NCBI GenBank assembly: GCA_035967975.1
Contig: JAWQFQ010000003.1
Coordinates: 1 to 64,000 of the forward strand
Length of the DNA stretch: 64,000 nucleotides
Reading direction: 5' to 3'
DNA from: Scytonema sp035967975
GTDB lineage: Bacteria > Cyanobacteriota > Cyanobacteriia > Cyanobacteriales > Nostocaceae
Under the pieces are notes generated by a model. The model was not told the DNA's origin and searched no databases. It saw only the letters and a list, made by a program, of their open reading frames with translations. Positions within the stretch are counted from its first letter, which is position 1, and each line of letters starts with the position of its first letter. The position numbers and the translations under genes are program-made. Shown here piece by piece: positions 16,338 through 25,960 of the stretch.

Positions 16338-17079
16338 TTGTTTATATCAAAGTACTCTAGTTATCAAAGACAGCTATCATTCATTGCTATTTAACCCGCA
16401 TTTCTTACAAGCGTTGCGTAGCTTGCTGCTGTGGGCATTGCTATTACCAAAATCTTTATCTTACATAGAAGACATCTCCAGAAATTAAATATATGTTTGG
16501 CAAGAAACCCGGTTTTTAATGCTGGAGCAAGATATCAGTTAACTCTAAACTCTTTTGCTATGAAACATATCATTAATTATGTTGATATAACGAAGGTCTT
16601 GTCCATTAAAAATCTATCTTTTAAGGAAAAACTTAAGGTTTTGCCTGGAAAATTCTTGTGCAGACTGCTAATCGCTAACAGCTACTCCCTTTCCGCACCC
16701 AATATTACCGATGTTTTCTCAGTCTCTGTCCCTGGTGCGTCGTGCGCTTGGAGCGGTTTTTTATTTCGATAATCTTATACCGAAAAGGGAGTAATGGTCA
16801 AAAAAGCAATTAGCTATGTAAGCGTTCAGCTATTAGCTTTTTAGCAATCAAAACTTCCATATTTGTTAGGTAATGCTATCGCTCTACCCAACCTACGATT
16901 TCCAAAACTTACGCAGTATTGGGAATGAATGTATTATCAAGAAACTTTTAGCAAAAAAATATAAGTTAGTCCTTAATTTAGAGATTTTGACTGGTCAAGA
17001 CTTGTTGGAAAGTCAAAACTGTACTTACTCCATGCGCTATTTATAAAACTACTTAACCAAGCTATAAAGAGGTAAATTC
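16338..17079. other. Repeat-bearing spacer
   Basis: No supportable gene. It holds half of the AGACATCTCC element (GACATCTCCAGAAATTAAATAT at 16471-16492), a lone AAACCCGGTTTTT arm (16505-16517), and an imperfect dyad at about 16801-16845 (AAAGCAATTAGCTAT ... CAGCTATTAGCTTTTT). It probably carries the promoters of both the oxidase and the downstream small gene; no consensus boxes are clear. Confidence 0.55.
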
Positions 17080-17475
17080 ATGCTTAGAATGACTGGAGTT
17101 TCTAGAAGATTTCGTCAAACGCTGCTGCTAGTAATACTGAGTTTGCTGGTATGGATAGTTTGCTTGCTGACTGTATGGGTTCATTTTTTACCAAACAACA
17201 AATATGGAACCGAAAAGTTCATATCTAGCGAACAAAGCATTTCGTCCACCAACTTTGTGGTTTCCCGTGCCACTAATGAACTTGTTACGTCTATTAATCT
17301 AAGCACTGACCTTGTTATTAATGCAGTTAAGGGTTTGATTGACCAAGAATCAGACAAAGTTGAGACTAAGTTCAAGAATACTGTGAGCGCTGTTGCGGAA
17401 TCTGCACCAGACCTGCATGATGCAATCAGGGCTACTATTGTCCAAAATCTTTGCAATGCACTTCAAGAAGAATAA
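17080..17475 (+). CDS. Small single-span membrane protein, unknown
   Basis: A 131-residue protein with a basic N-terminus (SRRFRQ) followed by one long hydrophobic helix (LLLVILSLLVWIVCLLTVWV, residues ~14-33). A soluble, Ser/Thr/Val-rich tail of about 95 residues would face the periplasm. The tail is helix-prone, with a possible coiled coil around KGLIDQESDKVETKFKNT. No family recognised. AAGAGG lies 7 nt before the ATG at 17080. It precedes the transketolase gene by 90 bp on the same strand, so it could be the first gene of the sugar-phosphate island, but no link is proven. Confidence 0.65.
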   Translation: MLRMTGVSRRFRQTLLLVILSLLVWIVCLLTVWVHFLPNNKYGTEKFISSEQSISSTNFVVSRATNELVTSINLSTDLVINAVKGLIDQESDKVETKFKNTVSAVAESAPDLHDAIRATIVQNLCNALQEE

Positions 17476-17565
17476 GTAGTGCTCATAAAGTGTAATTAGT
17501 ATACTGGTGCTTTACAACACCTTTCTTCACTTTAAAGCAGACAAAAATCTACAGGAGAAAAAGCA

Positions 17566-19644
17566 GTGGTTACTCAAACGCAATCTATTGATATCCAAAC
17601 ACAAACTGATGAACTGTGCATCAACACTATTCGTACCTTGTCTATGGATGCAGTTCAACAAGCAAACTCTGGTCATCCTGGCACTCCTATGGCTATGGCA
17701 CCAGTGGTTTACTGTCTCTGGCAGCGATTTTTACAGTTCGACCCCAATGACCCGATCTGGGCAAACCGCGATCGCTTTGTTCTCTCCATCGGCCATGCTT
17801 CTATGTTGTTATATTCGCTACTGCACCTATGTGAAGTCAAAGCGGTGAACGCCAAATACGAACAGTTAGGGAAGTTATCAGTATCCTTAGAAGATATCAA
17901 GCGATTCCGCCAACTTGACAGTAAATGTCCAGGTCACCCAGAGTATCGTTGGACTTCCGGCATTGAAACAACAACTGGTCCCTTAGGTCAAGGAGTTGCT
18001 ACCAGTGTGGGAATGGCTATTGCTGGACAATGGATGGCTCAGTACTTTAATCGTCCCGGCTTTGAAATGTTCAATTACGACGTTTACGCCTTATGTGGTG
18101 ACGGCTGCATGATGGAAGGGGTATCTAGTGAAGCAGCTTCTTTGGCTGGTCATCTTAAACTTTCTAACTTGTGTTGGATTTATGACAACAACAAGATCAC
18201 TATCGAAGGTCATACTGAATGGGCATTTAGTGAAGACGTAGCCACACGCTTTATCAGCTACGGATGGAATGTTACTCGTGTTACCGATGCTAATGACCTC
18301 GAAATGCTAGAGCGGGGTTTTGAGACCTTTAAGAAAACACTTGACAAACCTACGTTAATCATCGTTGATAGCCATATTGCCTATGGTGCGCCTAACAAAC
18401 AAGATAGCAGTGCTGCTCACGGAGAACCGTTGGGTGAGGAAGAAATCAGGTTGGCTAAGCGGAATTACGGTTGGCCGGAGAACGCTAAATTCTTAGTTCC
18501 TGAAGTGGTGCGAGAGCATTTTCAATCTGGAATTGGTCAACGTGGATACAAACTGCGTGATGCCTGGATAACTAAGTTTAATGACTATAAGGGTCAATAT
18601 CCAGAACTAGCTGACCAATTATATCAGATGCAGCACCGACAGTTACCTGAAAACTGGGACCGCAACCTGCCTACATTCCTCCCTGATGCTAAAGGATTAG
18701 CTGGACGCGATGCCTCAGCAAAAGTGCTTAATGCCATTGCCAAGAACGTGCCGTGGTTAATTGGAGGTTCAGCTGACTTAGCTCCTTCAACAAAGACCCG
18801 TCTCACGTTCGATGAAGCTGGAGATTTCACTGCCAAGAATTATGGTGGTCGGAATTTCCATTTTGGTATCCGCGAACATGCAATGGGAGCTATTCTTAAT
18901 GGTATGGCACTTGCGAAAGTCCGTCCTTATGGCTCTGGGTTCTTAATCTTTAGCGATTATATGAAACCCTCAATCCGGCTTAGCGCACTGATGGAAATCC
19001 CAGTCATCTATATCTTTACCCATGACTCAATTGGGGTTGGTGAAGATGGACCAACGCACCAACCTGTGGAACAGCTGGCTTCGTTGCGAGCCATCCCTGG
19101 GCTGATTACCCTGCGACCTGCAGATGCTAACGAGGTGGTGGAGGCTTGGCGGGTCATTATGCAGTTACAGCATACACCAGTGGTTCTCGTTCTCACGCGA
19201 CAGGCGCTACCTACAATCGACCGTTCTCAATACGCTTCAGCTTCTGGTGTCCAACGAGGAGCTTATGTGCTAGCTGATGCCCCGGACGGTAAGCCTGACG
19301 TCTTGCTGTTAGCCACTGGTAGCGAAGTTTCTTTGTGTGTTAATGCGTATAAACAACTTTTGACCGAAGGCATTAAAGCCCGTGTGGTAAGTATGCCTTC
19401 GTGGGAGATCTTTGAGCAACAGAGTCAAGAGTACCGAGATAGCGTTATCCCACCCACTGTCACCGCTCGCGTCTGTGTTGAACAAGCTTCTACCTTTGGT
19501 TGGGGTCAGTATGTAGGCTTGGGTGGCGATCGCATCGGTATGCACACCTTCGGAGCCTCGGCTCCCCTAAAAGAACTCCAGAGCAAATTTGGTTTTACTC
19601 CTCAGAAGGTAGTTGCTGCGGCTAAAGCGCAATTGTTTCAATAG
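17566..19644 (+). CDS. tktA: Transketolase
   Basis: Thiamine-diphosphate enzyme moving two-carbon ketol units between sugar phosphates in the Calvin and pentose-phosphate cycles. At 692 residues it is complete. Family marks include the N-terminal ANSGHPGTPMAMAPV, the ThDP-binding GDGCMMEGVSSEAASLAGH with the following NN (about residues 182-210), the catalytic IREHAMGAILNGMAL, and HDSIGVGEDGPTHQPVEQLASLRAIPG. The start is the GTG at 17566, preceded by AGGAGAAA. First enzyme of a plus-strand set that continues with tal-pgi, gnd, zwf, an aldolase and pgl. A cyanobacterium needs a Calvin-cycle transketolase anyway, so this may be a second copy dedicated to sugar catabolism. Confidence 0.97.
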   Translation: MVTQTQSIDIQTQTDELCINTIRTLSMDAVQQANSGHPGTPMAMAPVVYCLWQRFLQFDPNDPIWANRDRFVLSIGHASMLLYSLLHLCEVKAVNAKYEQLGKLSVSLEDIKRFRQLDSKCPGHPEYRWTSGIETTTGPLGQGVATSVGMAIAGQWMAQYFNRPGFEMFNYDVYALCGDGCMMEGVSSEAASLAGHLKLSNLCWIYDNNKITIEGHTEWAFSEDVATRFISYGWNVTRVTDANDLEMLERGFETFKKTLDKPTLIIVDSHIAYGAPNKQDSSAAHGEPLGEEEIRLAKRNYGWPENAKFLVPEVVREHFQSGIGQRGYKLRDAWITKFNDYKGQYPELADQLYQMQHRQLPENWDRNLPTFLPDAKGLAGRDASAKVLNAIAKNVPWLIGGSADLAPSTKTRLTFDEAGDFTAKNYGGRNFHFGIREHAMGAILNGMALAKVRPYGSGFLIFSDYMKPSIRLSALMEIPVIYIFTHDSIGVGEDGPTHQPVEQLASLRAIPGLITLRPADANEVVEAWRVIMQLQHTPVVLVLTRQALPTIDRSQYASASGVQRGAYVLADAPDGKPDVLLLATGSEVSLCVNAYKQLLTEGIKARVVSMPSWEIFEQQSQEYRDSVIPPTVTARVCVEQASTFGWGQYVGLGGDRIGMHTFGASAPLKELQSKFGFTPQKVVAAAKAQLFQ

Positions 19645-20305
19645 TACTAAAGAAGGAAGTGCTGGCAGCTCTCAAGAAACACAGGGTACGATTGTTCGCC
19701 CTAACAACGTGGGGAGTACGGGAAAATAGTGTTTCTTTCATTCATAACTGGTTGCAATCGCCGCCGATGGGATGCTCTTAAAAGCACCACAAACCCGGTT
19801 TCTTTGAGAAACTGGGTTTCTTGCAGTGCGGACAACTCTTAACCGAGCCGTATCCAATCTTACACTTAAAAATGGGGTTTCCTGTTGCTCGTTAAGAGCT
19901 GCTTGTGGTCTGTGAAAGCAGAAATTAAGTTTATCTTTATCTTAGGGATTTTAACTGGTAAAACCTTTGTTAAAGATGGAAACTTTAATACAAAGTTATT
20001 CTTCCTAGTACCGCCTTGGTCTGTACTTAACAAACCTTAAGCAAAGGTGAGGGTCAGTACGTTGGCAACAGTTGCTTACGGATTGAATGTATACTTTCGG
20101 ATCTTAGATTTGAAGGAACTTCCGAGCCAGTAATGCGTAGGTTTTGGGTTATTGGCGCTCTTAGAAACCCGGTTTCCCATGAGTTACCGGGTTTCTAGTC
20201 CGGCTTAACCGACAAGTATTGACTCCCGAGCAACTCTGGCTCACTTTTAAAAAGGTCGTTGCTATAGAAGACACCGTAACGGGCAAAACAAGTTGAGAAC
20301 CTGTA
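19645..20305. other. Spacer with two AAACCCGG hairpins
   Basis: This 661-bp gap splits transketolase from the next gene. It contains AAACCCGGTTTCT-TTG-AGAAACTGGGTTT (19791-19819) and AGAAACCCGGT ... ACCGGGTTTCT (20163-20196). Both could end transcription or be mobile hairpins. No open frame of interest. Confidence 0.7.
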
Positions 20306-23197
20306 ATGCAAGTAACGTTAATCAATGCTTTAAAAAACGCGACTGTGAACCCTTTGCAAAGCCTGCAAAATTACGGTCAGTCTGTCTGGCTAGACTACAT
20401 TCGGCGTAGCCTGATCACCAGTGGCGAATTACAACGCTTGGTGGATGAGGATGGGTTGCGTGGTGTTACGTCGAACCCTGCCATTTTCGAGAAAGCTATT
20501 GCTGGTAGTACCGATTACAATGATACACTTACTGCGCTAGAACAGCAGAAAGACATGGACGCTATGTCGCTTTATGAACAATTGGCGATTAGCGATATTC
20601 AAAATGCTGCTGATATCTTGCAACCTGTTTATGAGGAAACGAAAAAGCGTGACGGTTACGTTAGCTTAGAAGTATCACCTTACCTTGCTCACGATACCCA
20701 AGGTACGATCGCAGAAGCACGACGACTGTGGCAAGTGGTTAGACGTGAGAACGTCATGATCAAAGTCCCCGCAACATCTGCTGGTATACCTGCTATCAAG
20801 CAACTGATTAGCGAGGGCATCAACGTTAATGTCACGTTGCTATTCTCTCAAAAAACCTACGAGATGGTTGCAGATGCTTATATTAGCGGTCTAGAAGCCT
20901 TTGCCGCGCAAGGTGGGGATGTGAGTAAAGTAGCTAGCGTCGCTAGCTTCTTCATCAGCCGCATTGATACTGCGATTGATGCGATCGCCTCCGCACGTAT
21001 TAAGACAGCTACCAGTACCAGCGAGCGGGCATCTTTGCGTAGCATTATGAGCAAAGTTGCTATTGCTAATGCTAAACTCACTTATCAACGCTATCAGGAA
21101 ATCTATCAAAGTCCCAAATGGGAAACTTTAGCAGTTAAGGGAGCACAAACGCAACGTCTTTTATGGGCTAGCACCAGCACTAAAAACCCCCTGTACCGTG
21201 ACGTGCTTTACGTAGAGGAACTCATCGGTTCGGATACAGTGAACACGATTCCTCCAGCAACATTTGAAGCGTTTCGCGATCATGGACAGCCCCGTGCTAG
21301 CTTACAAGAGCATCTAGAAGAAGCGCATGACATCATGGAAACCCTCTCTCGGGTTAACATTTCAATGCAGGATGTAACAGAGCAATTATTAGCAGAAGGA
21401 GTAAAATTATTCATTGAAGCATTTGACAAGTTGTTAAGTTCTGTTGAGAAAAAGCGTGAAGCAGTGCTAGGTACAGCTCTAGATCGGCAAACTTATTCTC
21501 TACCAGAAGACCTAGCCAAAAGCGTCGAAGCATCCCTCAAGGATTGGCTCGTCAATGGCAAGGTGCGGCGGTTGTGGGCGCGAGATGCCTCACTCTGGAC
21601 AGGTACGGATGAGAACCGTTGGCTTGGCTGGCTCGGTATCACTGAAGACCAACTAGCCCACATTGACCATCTCAAAAAACTTGCACTATTCGTGAAGCTT
21701 GAAGGTTTTAAGCATGCACTACTACTAGGAATGGGCGGTTCTAGCCTGTGTCCTGAAGTGATGAAGCTCACCTTCGGCAAAGTACTGGGCTACCCTGAGT
21801 TACACGTGCTGGATTCGACAGATCCAGACCAGATTAAGGCGGTGGAAAAAAAAGTAGACCTGACCAACACGTTGTTCATCGTATCTAGTAAGTCCGGTGG
21901 TACTTTAGAGCCAAACATCTTCAAGCAATATTTCTTTGACAGAGTACAGCAAGTCCTTGGTGCTGAAGAAGCAGGCAAACGCTTCATTGCTATCACCGAT
22001 CCAGGTTCTAAACTCCAACAAGTGGCAGAGAGTGACGGCTTCTGTAACATTTTCTTTGGATTACCTAGTATCGGTGGAAGGTACTCGGCTCTGTCACATT
22101 TCGGCATAGTGCCAGCGGCAATTATGGGCGTTGATGTCGCAAAGTTCCTAGACTATACTGAGGAAATGGTACACTCTTGTGCCGCGACTGTCCCAGCCAC
22201 AGACAATCCTGGTGTAGTTCTGGGAACAATTCTGGGGGTACTTGCTAACCAGGGTCGGGATAAAATTACCCTGATCACCTCACCAGGTATTTCAGACTTG
22301 GGTGCATGGTTAGAGCAGTTGCTGGCTGAGTCAACCGGCAAAGACGGCAAGGGATTGATTCCTATTGACCAGGAACCTTTGGGGAAACCAGAGGTGTACG
22401 GCGGCGATCGCTTGTTTGTCTACATTAAACTGGAGGCTGCGCCCGATCTAAATCAGGATACAGCAGTAGATGCTTTAGAACGAGCAGGGCAACCTGTAGT
22501 ACGCATTTTAATCCGAGACCCTTATCAGTTAGGTCAGGAGTTTTTCCGTTGGGAAATCGCTACTGCTGTTGCAGGGTCAATTATTGGGATTAACGCCTTT
22601 AATCAGCCGGATGTAGAAGCAAGCAAAATTGCGACGCGACAGCTGACGTCTGAGTATGAACAAACAGGTGCATTACCAGTAGAAGAGCCCATACTATCAG
22701 AAAATGGTATTCAGTTATTCACAGACCAGAAAAATGCAGCAGCACTCTTGGATGCAGTAAGCGATCGCTCACTGGTGGGATATCTGCGGGCGCACTTAGA
22801 CCGCATCCAAGTTGGTGATTACTTTGCTCTGCTGGCTTATGTTGAGATGAATGACCCACACCAGGTGCAACTACAAACAATCCGCCAAGCTGTTCGCGAT
22901 GCAAAGCAAGTCGCAACTTGTTTGGGTTTTGGTCCTCGCTTCTTACACTCCACTGGACAGGCTTATAAGGGTGGACCAAATACCGGGGTCTTTTTGCAGA
23001 TTACTTGCGATGCAAAAGTTGATTTGCCTGTACCTAGGCAAAAATATAGTTTTGGTGTTGTCAAAGCGGCTCAAGCACGGGGTGACTTTCAGGTATTAGC
23101 AGAGCGATCGCGACGGGCTTTGCGAGTGCATTTAGGTTCAAATGTGCAAGCAGGTTTAACTACTTTAGAAACAGCAATCAAGCAAGTTTTGTTCTAA
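20306..23197 (+). CDS. Bifunctional transaldolase / glucose-6-phosphate isomerase fusion
   Basis: A 963-residue natural fusion. Residues ~10-380 are transaldolase: LRGVTSNPAIFEKAI substrate loop, and Lys153 in VMIKVPATSAG as the Schiff-base lysine. Residues ~400-960 form a sugar isomerase (SIS fold) phosphoglucose isomerase: LLLGMGGSSLCPEV, VSSKSGGTLEPN, FGLPSIGGRYSALSHFG and GRDKITLI. One chain thus joins reversible sedoheptulose-7-P/erythrose-4-P chemistry to G6P/F6P interconversion. The ATG at 20306 was used because the family similarity starts shortly after. 24 bp separate it from gnd. Such fusions are known but unlike the separate tal and pgi of most cyanobacteria, which suggests a specialised or acquired set. 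Confidence 0.95.
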   Translation: MQVTLINALKNATVNPLQSLQNYGQSVWLDYIRRSLITSGELQRLVDEDGLRGVTSNPAIFEKAIAGSTDYNDTLTALEQQKDMDAMSLYEQLAISDIQNAADILQPVYEETKKRDGYVSLEVSPYLAHDTQGTIAEARRLWQVVRRENVMIKVPATSAGIPAIKQLISEGINVNVTLLFSQKTYEMVADAYISGLEAFAAQGGDVSKVASVASFFISRIDTAIDAIASARIKTATSTSERASLRSIMSKVAIANAKLTYQRYQEIYQSPKWETLAVKGAQTQRLLWASTSTKNPLYRDVLYVEELIGSDTVNTIPPATFEAFRDHGQPRASLQEHLEEAHDIMETLSRVNISMQDVTEQLLAEGVKLFIEAFDKLLSSVEKKREAVLGTALDRQTYSLPEDLAKSVEASLKDWLVNGKVRRLWARDASLWTGTDENRWLGWLGITEDQLAHIDHLKKLALFVKLEGFKHALLLGMGGSSLCPEVMKLTFGKVLGYPELHVLDSTDPDQIKAVEKKVDLTNTLFIVSSKSGGTLEPNIFKQYFFDRVQQVLGAEEAGKRFIAITDPGSKLQQVAESDGFCNIFFGLPSIGGRYSALSHFGIVPAAIMGVDVAKFLDYTEEMVHSCAATVPATDNPGVVLGTILGVLANQGRDKITLITSPGISDLGAWLEQLLAESTGKDGKGLIPIDQEPLGKPEVYGGDRLFVYIKLEAAPDLNQDTAVDALERAGQPVVRILIRDPYQLGQEFFRWEIATAVAGSIIGINAFNQPDVEASKIATRQLTSEYEQTGALPVEEPILSENGIQLFTDQKNAAALLDAVSDRSLVGYLRAHLDRIQVGDYFALLAYVEMNDPHQVQLQTIRQAVRDAKQVATCLGFGPRFLHSTGQAYKGGPNTGVFLQITCDAKVDLPVPRQKYSFGVVKAAQARGDFQVLAERSRRALRVHLGSNVQAGLTTLETAIKQVLF

Positions 23198-23221
23198 ATT
23201 AACAAACTTAAGGAGAATCAT

Positions 23222-24241
23222 ATGCAATTGGGCATGATTGGTCTGGGGCGCATGGGCGCAAATATAGTCCGGCGTTTGCTACGAGATGGACATGAGTGTG
23301 TTGTCTACAACCGGACTCCTGAGAAAGTGAAGCAGCTAGAAAGTGAAGGGGCTATAGGAACAACTTCTCTGGACGATTTTGTCAATCAATTGACTAAACC
23401 CCGTGTAGCTTGGGTTATGGTACCTGCTGGTGAAGCGACAGAACAAATGGTGATGGAGCTAGCACAGAAAATGGAGTCAGGGGATATCATCATTGATGGT
23501 GGTAATTCCTACTACAAAGACGATGTGCGCCGTGCCAAAGTTCTGCAAGATAGGGGAATTAACTACGTAGATGTGGGAACCAGTGGTGGAGTGTGGGGTT
23601 TGGAGCGAGGTTACTGCCTCATGATTGGCGGCAAAAAAGGGATTGTTGAACATATAGACCCGATTTTTAAGACTATTGCTCCTGGACAGGGTGACATTCC
23701 CCGAACACCGGGACGCGAAAAACTGAGTAGCACGGCTGAAAATGGCTACCTGCACTGTGGTCCAAACGGTGCTGGACATTTTGTCAAGATGGTTCACAAC
23801 GGCATTGAGTATGCTCTGATGCAAGCCTACGCTGAAGGTTTCGATATCTTCCGTAATGCTAACTCGCAAGAACTGTCCGAGGCTTATCGCTATGACCTGA
23901 ATGTGGCAGACATTGCTGAAGTTTGGCGTCGAGGCAGTGTTGTAGGCTCGTGGCTACTAGACCTAGCGGCGATGGCTCTAGTCGAAAACCCAACTCTTTC
24001 CAATTATACAGGTTTTGTGCAGGATTCTGGCGAAGGGCGCTGGACGATTATGGCAGCGATAGAGTCTGCTGTACCCGCTGATGTGCTGTCAGCATCACTC
24101 TACACCCGCTTCCGCTCGCGTCAAGAGCACACTTTTGCCGAGAAGGTTTTGTCAGCGATGCGCTACAAGTTCGGTGGGCATACAGAGCAAAACGGCAGAG
24201 GTACAAAGGCAGAAGAAAAGCCTGTTGGCATTGGGCATTGA
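23222..24241 (+). CDS. gnd: 6-Phosphogluconate dehydrogenase, short (decarboxylating) type
   Basis: Oxidises 6-phosphogluconate to ribulose-5-phosphate and CO2 with NAD(P)H formation. At 339 residues it belongs to the short form, not the ~470-residue cyanobacterial Gnd. The Rossmann motif GLGRMG is at residues 7-12. The Asn/Arg after the second strand (YNRTPEK) leaves cofactor preference open. IDGGNSYYKDD, TSGGVWGLERGYCLMIGG and GHFVKMVHNGIEYALMQAYAEGFDI are the substrate and catalytic segments (Lys and Asn). AAGGAGAATCAT precedes the ATG. It sits between the tal-pgi fusion and zwf with short gaps, an operon arrangement. Confidence 0.94.
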   Translation: MQLGMIGLGRMGANIVRRLLRDGHECVVYNRTPEKVKQLESEGAIGTTSLDDFVNQLTKPRVAWVMVPAGEATEQMVMELAQKMESGDIIIDGGNSYYKDDVRRAKVLQDRGINYVDVGTSGGVWGLERGYCLMIGGKKGIVEHIDPIFKTIAPGQGDIPRTPGREKLSSTAENGYLHCGPNGAGHFVKMVHNGIEYALMQAYAEGFDIFRNANSQELSEAYRYDLNVADIAEVWRRGSVVGSWLLDLAAMALVENPTLSNYTGFVQDSGEGRWTIMAAIESAVPADVLSASLYTRFRSRQEHTFAEKVLSAMRYKFGGHTEQNGRGTKAEEKPVGIGH

Positions 24242-24271
24242 GAGAAATCAAACCATGACTGGGCAAAAACA

Positions 24272-25789
24272 ATGAACATGACTGATAAATGGCTAGATCA
24301 GCCCGGTGACCCCTGCGTGATGGTTATTTTCGGTGCGGCTGGAGATTTAACCAAGCGCAAGCTGATTCCTGCTCTGTACAACTTAGTGCAAAGCAACCTG
24401 TTACCCAAAGAGTTTGCTGTGGTGGGAGTAGCTCGTGCCCAAATGAGCAGCGATGACTTCCGCCAAAAAATGGGTCGGGACATTTATGAATTTGCGACTG
24501 GCTCAGTTGACGCAAATCTTTGGGATTCGTTTGAAAAGCGGCTCTACTATCTGTCAGGTGATTTTCAAGATCCAAGCACTTACGAGCAGTTACAGGAACT
24601 GCTGACTACTATCGACCAGGAATGGGGCACGCAAGGCAATTACCTGTACTATCTGGCGACTGCACCTAACTTTTTTAATGACATTATATGGCAACTTGGA
24701 ACTGCTAAGTTAACTCATGAAGAAGAAGGTACTTGGCGGCGAGTCGTTATTGAGAAGCCCTTTGGGCATGATTTTGATTCTGCTCGTGCTTTGAATAAAA
24801 ATATCAGTGGCGTGCTGAACGAAGGCCAGATTTACCGCATCGATCACTACCTTGGTAAGGAGACGGTGCAGAACATCTTAGTCTTTCGATTTGGCAACGG
24901 TTTATTTGAGCCAGTTTGGAATCGCCGTTACATTGACCACGTGCAAATCACGGTTGCTGAGAGTGTTGGTGTAGAAGGTAGGGGCGGTTACTATGAAGGA
25001 GCGGGTGCGTTGCGGGATATGGTGCAGAACCATATGTTCCAGTTGCTAGCGCTGACAGCGATGGAGCCGCCGCTTTCGTTTGAAGCCGATGCAGTGCGAG
25101 ATGAGAAGTCTAAACTGCTACGAGCAATCCAACCTCTGAGCCCGGAAGAAGTCCTTACTCAGACAGTTCGCGGACAATATGGTGCAGGAACGGTGAAAGG
25201 CTCATCGGTGCCTGCTTACCGTACTGAACCGCGTGTTGCACCTGATTCCGGTACTGAAACCTTTGTAGCGCTGAAGCTGATGCTTGACAATTGGCGTTGG
25301 GCTGGTGTACCTTTTTACCTACGGACCGGTAAAGCTCTACCCAAGCGGGTGACCGAAATTGCAATTCAGTTCAAGCACGTCCCGTTTTTACTATTCCGTC
25401 AGACACCCGTCGAGCAACTCACACCCAATTTTCTGGTATTACGCATTCAGCCCAATGAAGGCATTAGTTTGCAGTTTGGTGCAAAAGTTCCTGGTCCTTC
25501 CGTACGTATGGGCGCAGTACAGATGGATTTTGAATACGCTGACTACTTTGGCACTCAGCCAAGCACTGGCTATGAAACGCTGCTTTATGACTGTATGATT
25601 GGTGACGCCACCTTATTCCAGCGAGCTGATAACGTTGAAATTGGGTGGAGTGTGGTCACACCAATTCTGGATGTCTGGAAAGCCTTACCCCCTCGTAGTT
25701 TCCCAAACTATACAGCAGGTACCTGGGGTCCAAAAGAAGCTTTCGACTTGTTAGAGCGCGATGGTCGGCAGTGGCGGAGGATTGACTAA
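24272..25789 (+). CDS. zwf: Glucose-6-phosphate 1-dehydrogenase
   Basis: First oxidative pentose-phosphate step, glucose-6-phosphate plus NADP+ to 6-phosphogluconolactone. The 505-residue length is normal. GAAGDLTKRKLIPALYNL is the nucleotide-binding N-terminus, EKPFGHDF marks the active-site entry, and IDHYLGKETVQNILVFRFGN carries the catalytic His-Asp region. A downstream FYLRTGKALPKR substrate loop is present. The ATG at 24272 was chosen (MNMTDKWLDQPGDPCVMVIFG); it lies 30 bp after gnd. The redox-control protein OpcA, usual next to cyanobacterial zwf, is absent here, so this copy may be controlled differently. Confidence 0.97.
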   Translation: MNMTDKWLDQPGDPCVMVIFGAAGDLTKRKLIPALYNLVQSNLLPKEFAVVGVARAQMSSDDFRQKMGRDIYEFATGSVDANLWDSFEKRLYYLSGDFQDPSTYEQLQELLTTIDQEWGTQGNYLYYLATAPNFFNDIIWQLGTAKLTHEEEGTWRRVVIEKPFGHDFDSARALNKNISGVLNEGQIYRIDHYLGKETVQNILVFRFGNGLFEPVWNRRYIDHVQITVAESVGVEGRGGYYEGAGALRDMVQNHMFQLLALTAMEPPLSFEADAVRDEKSKLLRAIQPLSPEEVLTQTVRGQYGAGTVKGSSVPAYRTEPRVAPDSGTETFVALKLMLDNWRWAGVPFYLRTGKALPKRVTEIAIQFKHVPFLLFRQTPVEQLTPNFLVLRIQPNEGISLQFGAKVPGPSVRMGAVQMDFEYADYFGTQPSTGYETLLYDCMIGDATLFQRADNVEIGWSVVTPILDVWKALPPRSFPNYTAGTWGPKEAFDLLERDGRQWRRID

Positions 25790-25905
25790 ATAATTCGTAA
25801 TTTGTAATTCGTAATTGAAGTCAAGAATTAAGCGCTTACAAATTACGAACTAGGAATTGGCGACAAGCCCCGTAGTGCAGGACATGAGGAAATAATTACG
25901 AATTA
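25790..25905. repeat. AATTCGTAATT / AATTACGAA short repeats
   Basis: Direct and inverted copies of TAATTCGTAATTTG-like units (25792-25815, 25847-25860, 25891-25906) fill the gap after zwf. STRR-type repeat; no gene. Confidence 0.7.
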
Positions 25906-25960
25906 TTCGCGACTTGACACTGTCATCAACCAATTTGTCCTTTGTAGGAGGATGTCATTT

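Noticed and set aside
16431..16772. 113-codon plus-strand frame after the oxidase gene
   Set aside because: Overlaps repeat arms, shows no family features and no ribosome-binding site.
25952..25954. ATG 25952 as start of the HAD phosphatase
   Set aside because: AGGAGG touches this ATG, leaving no spacing; the GTG at 25961 fits.
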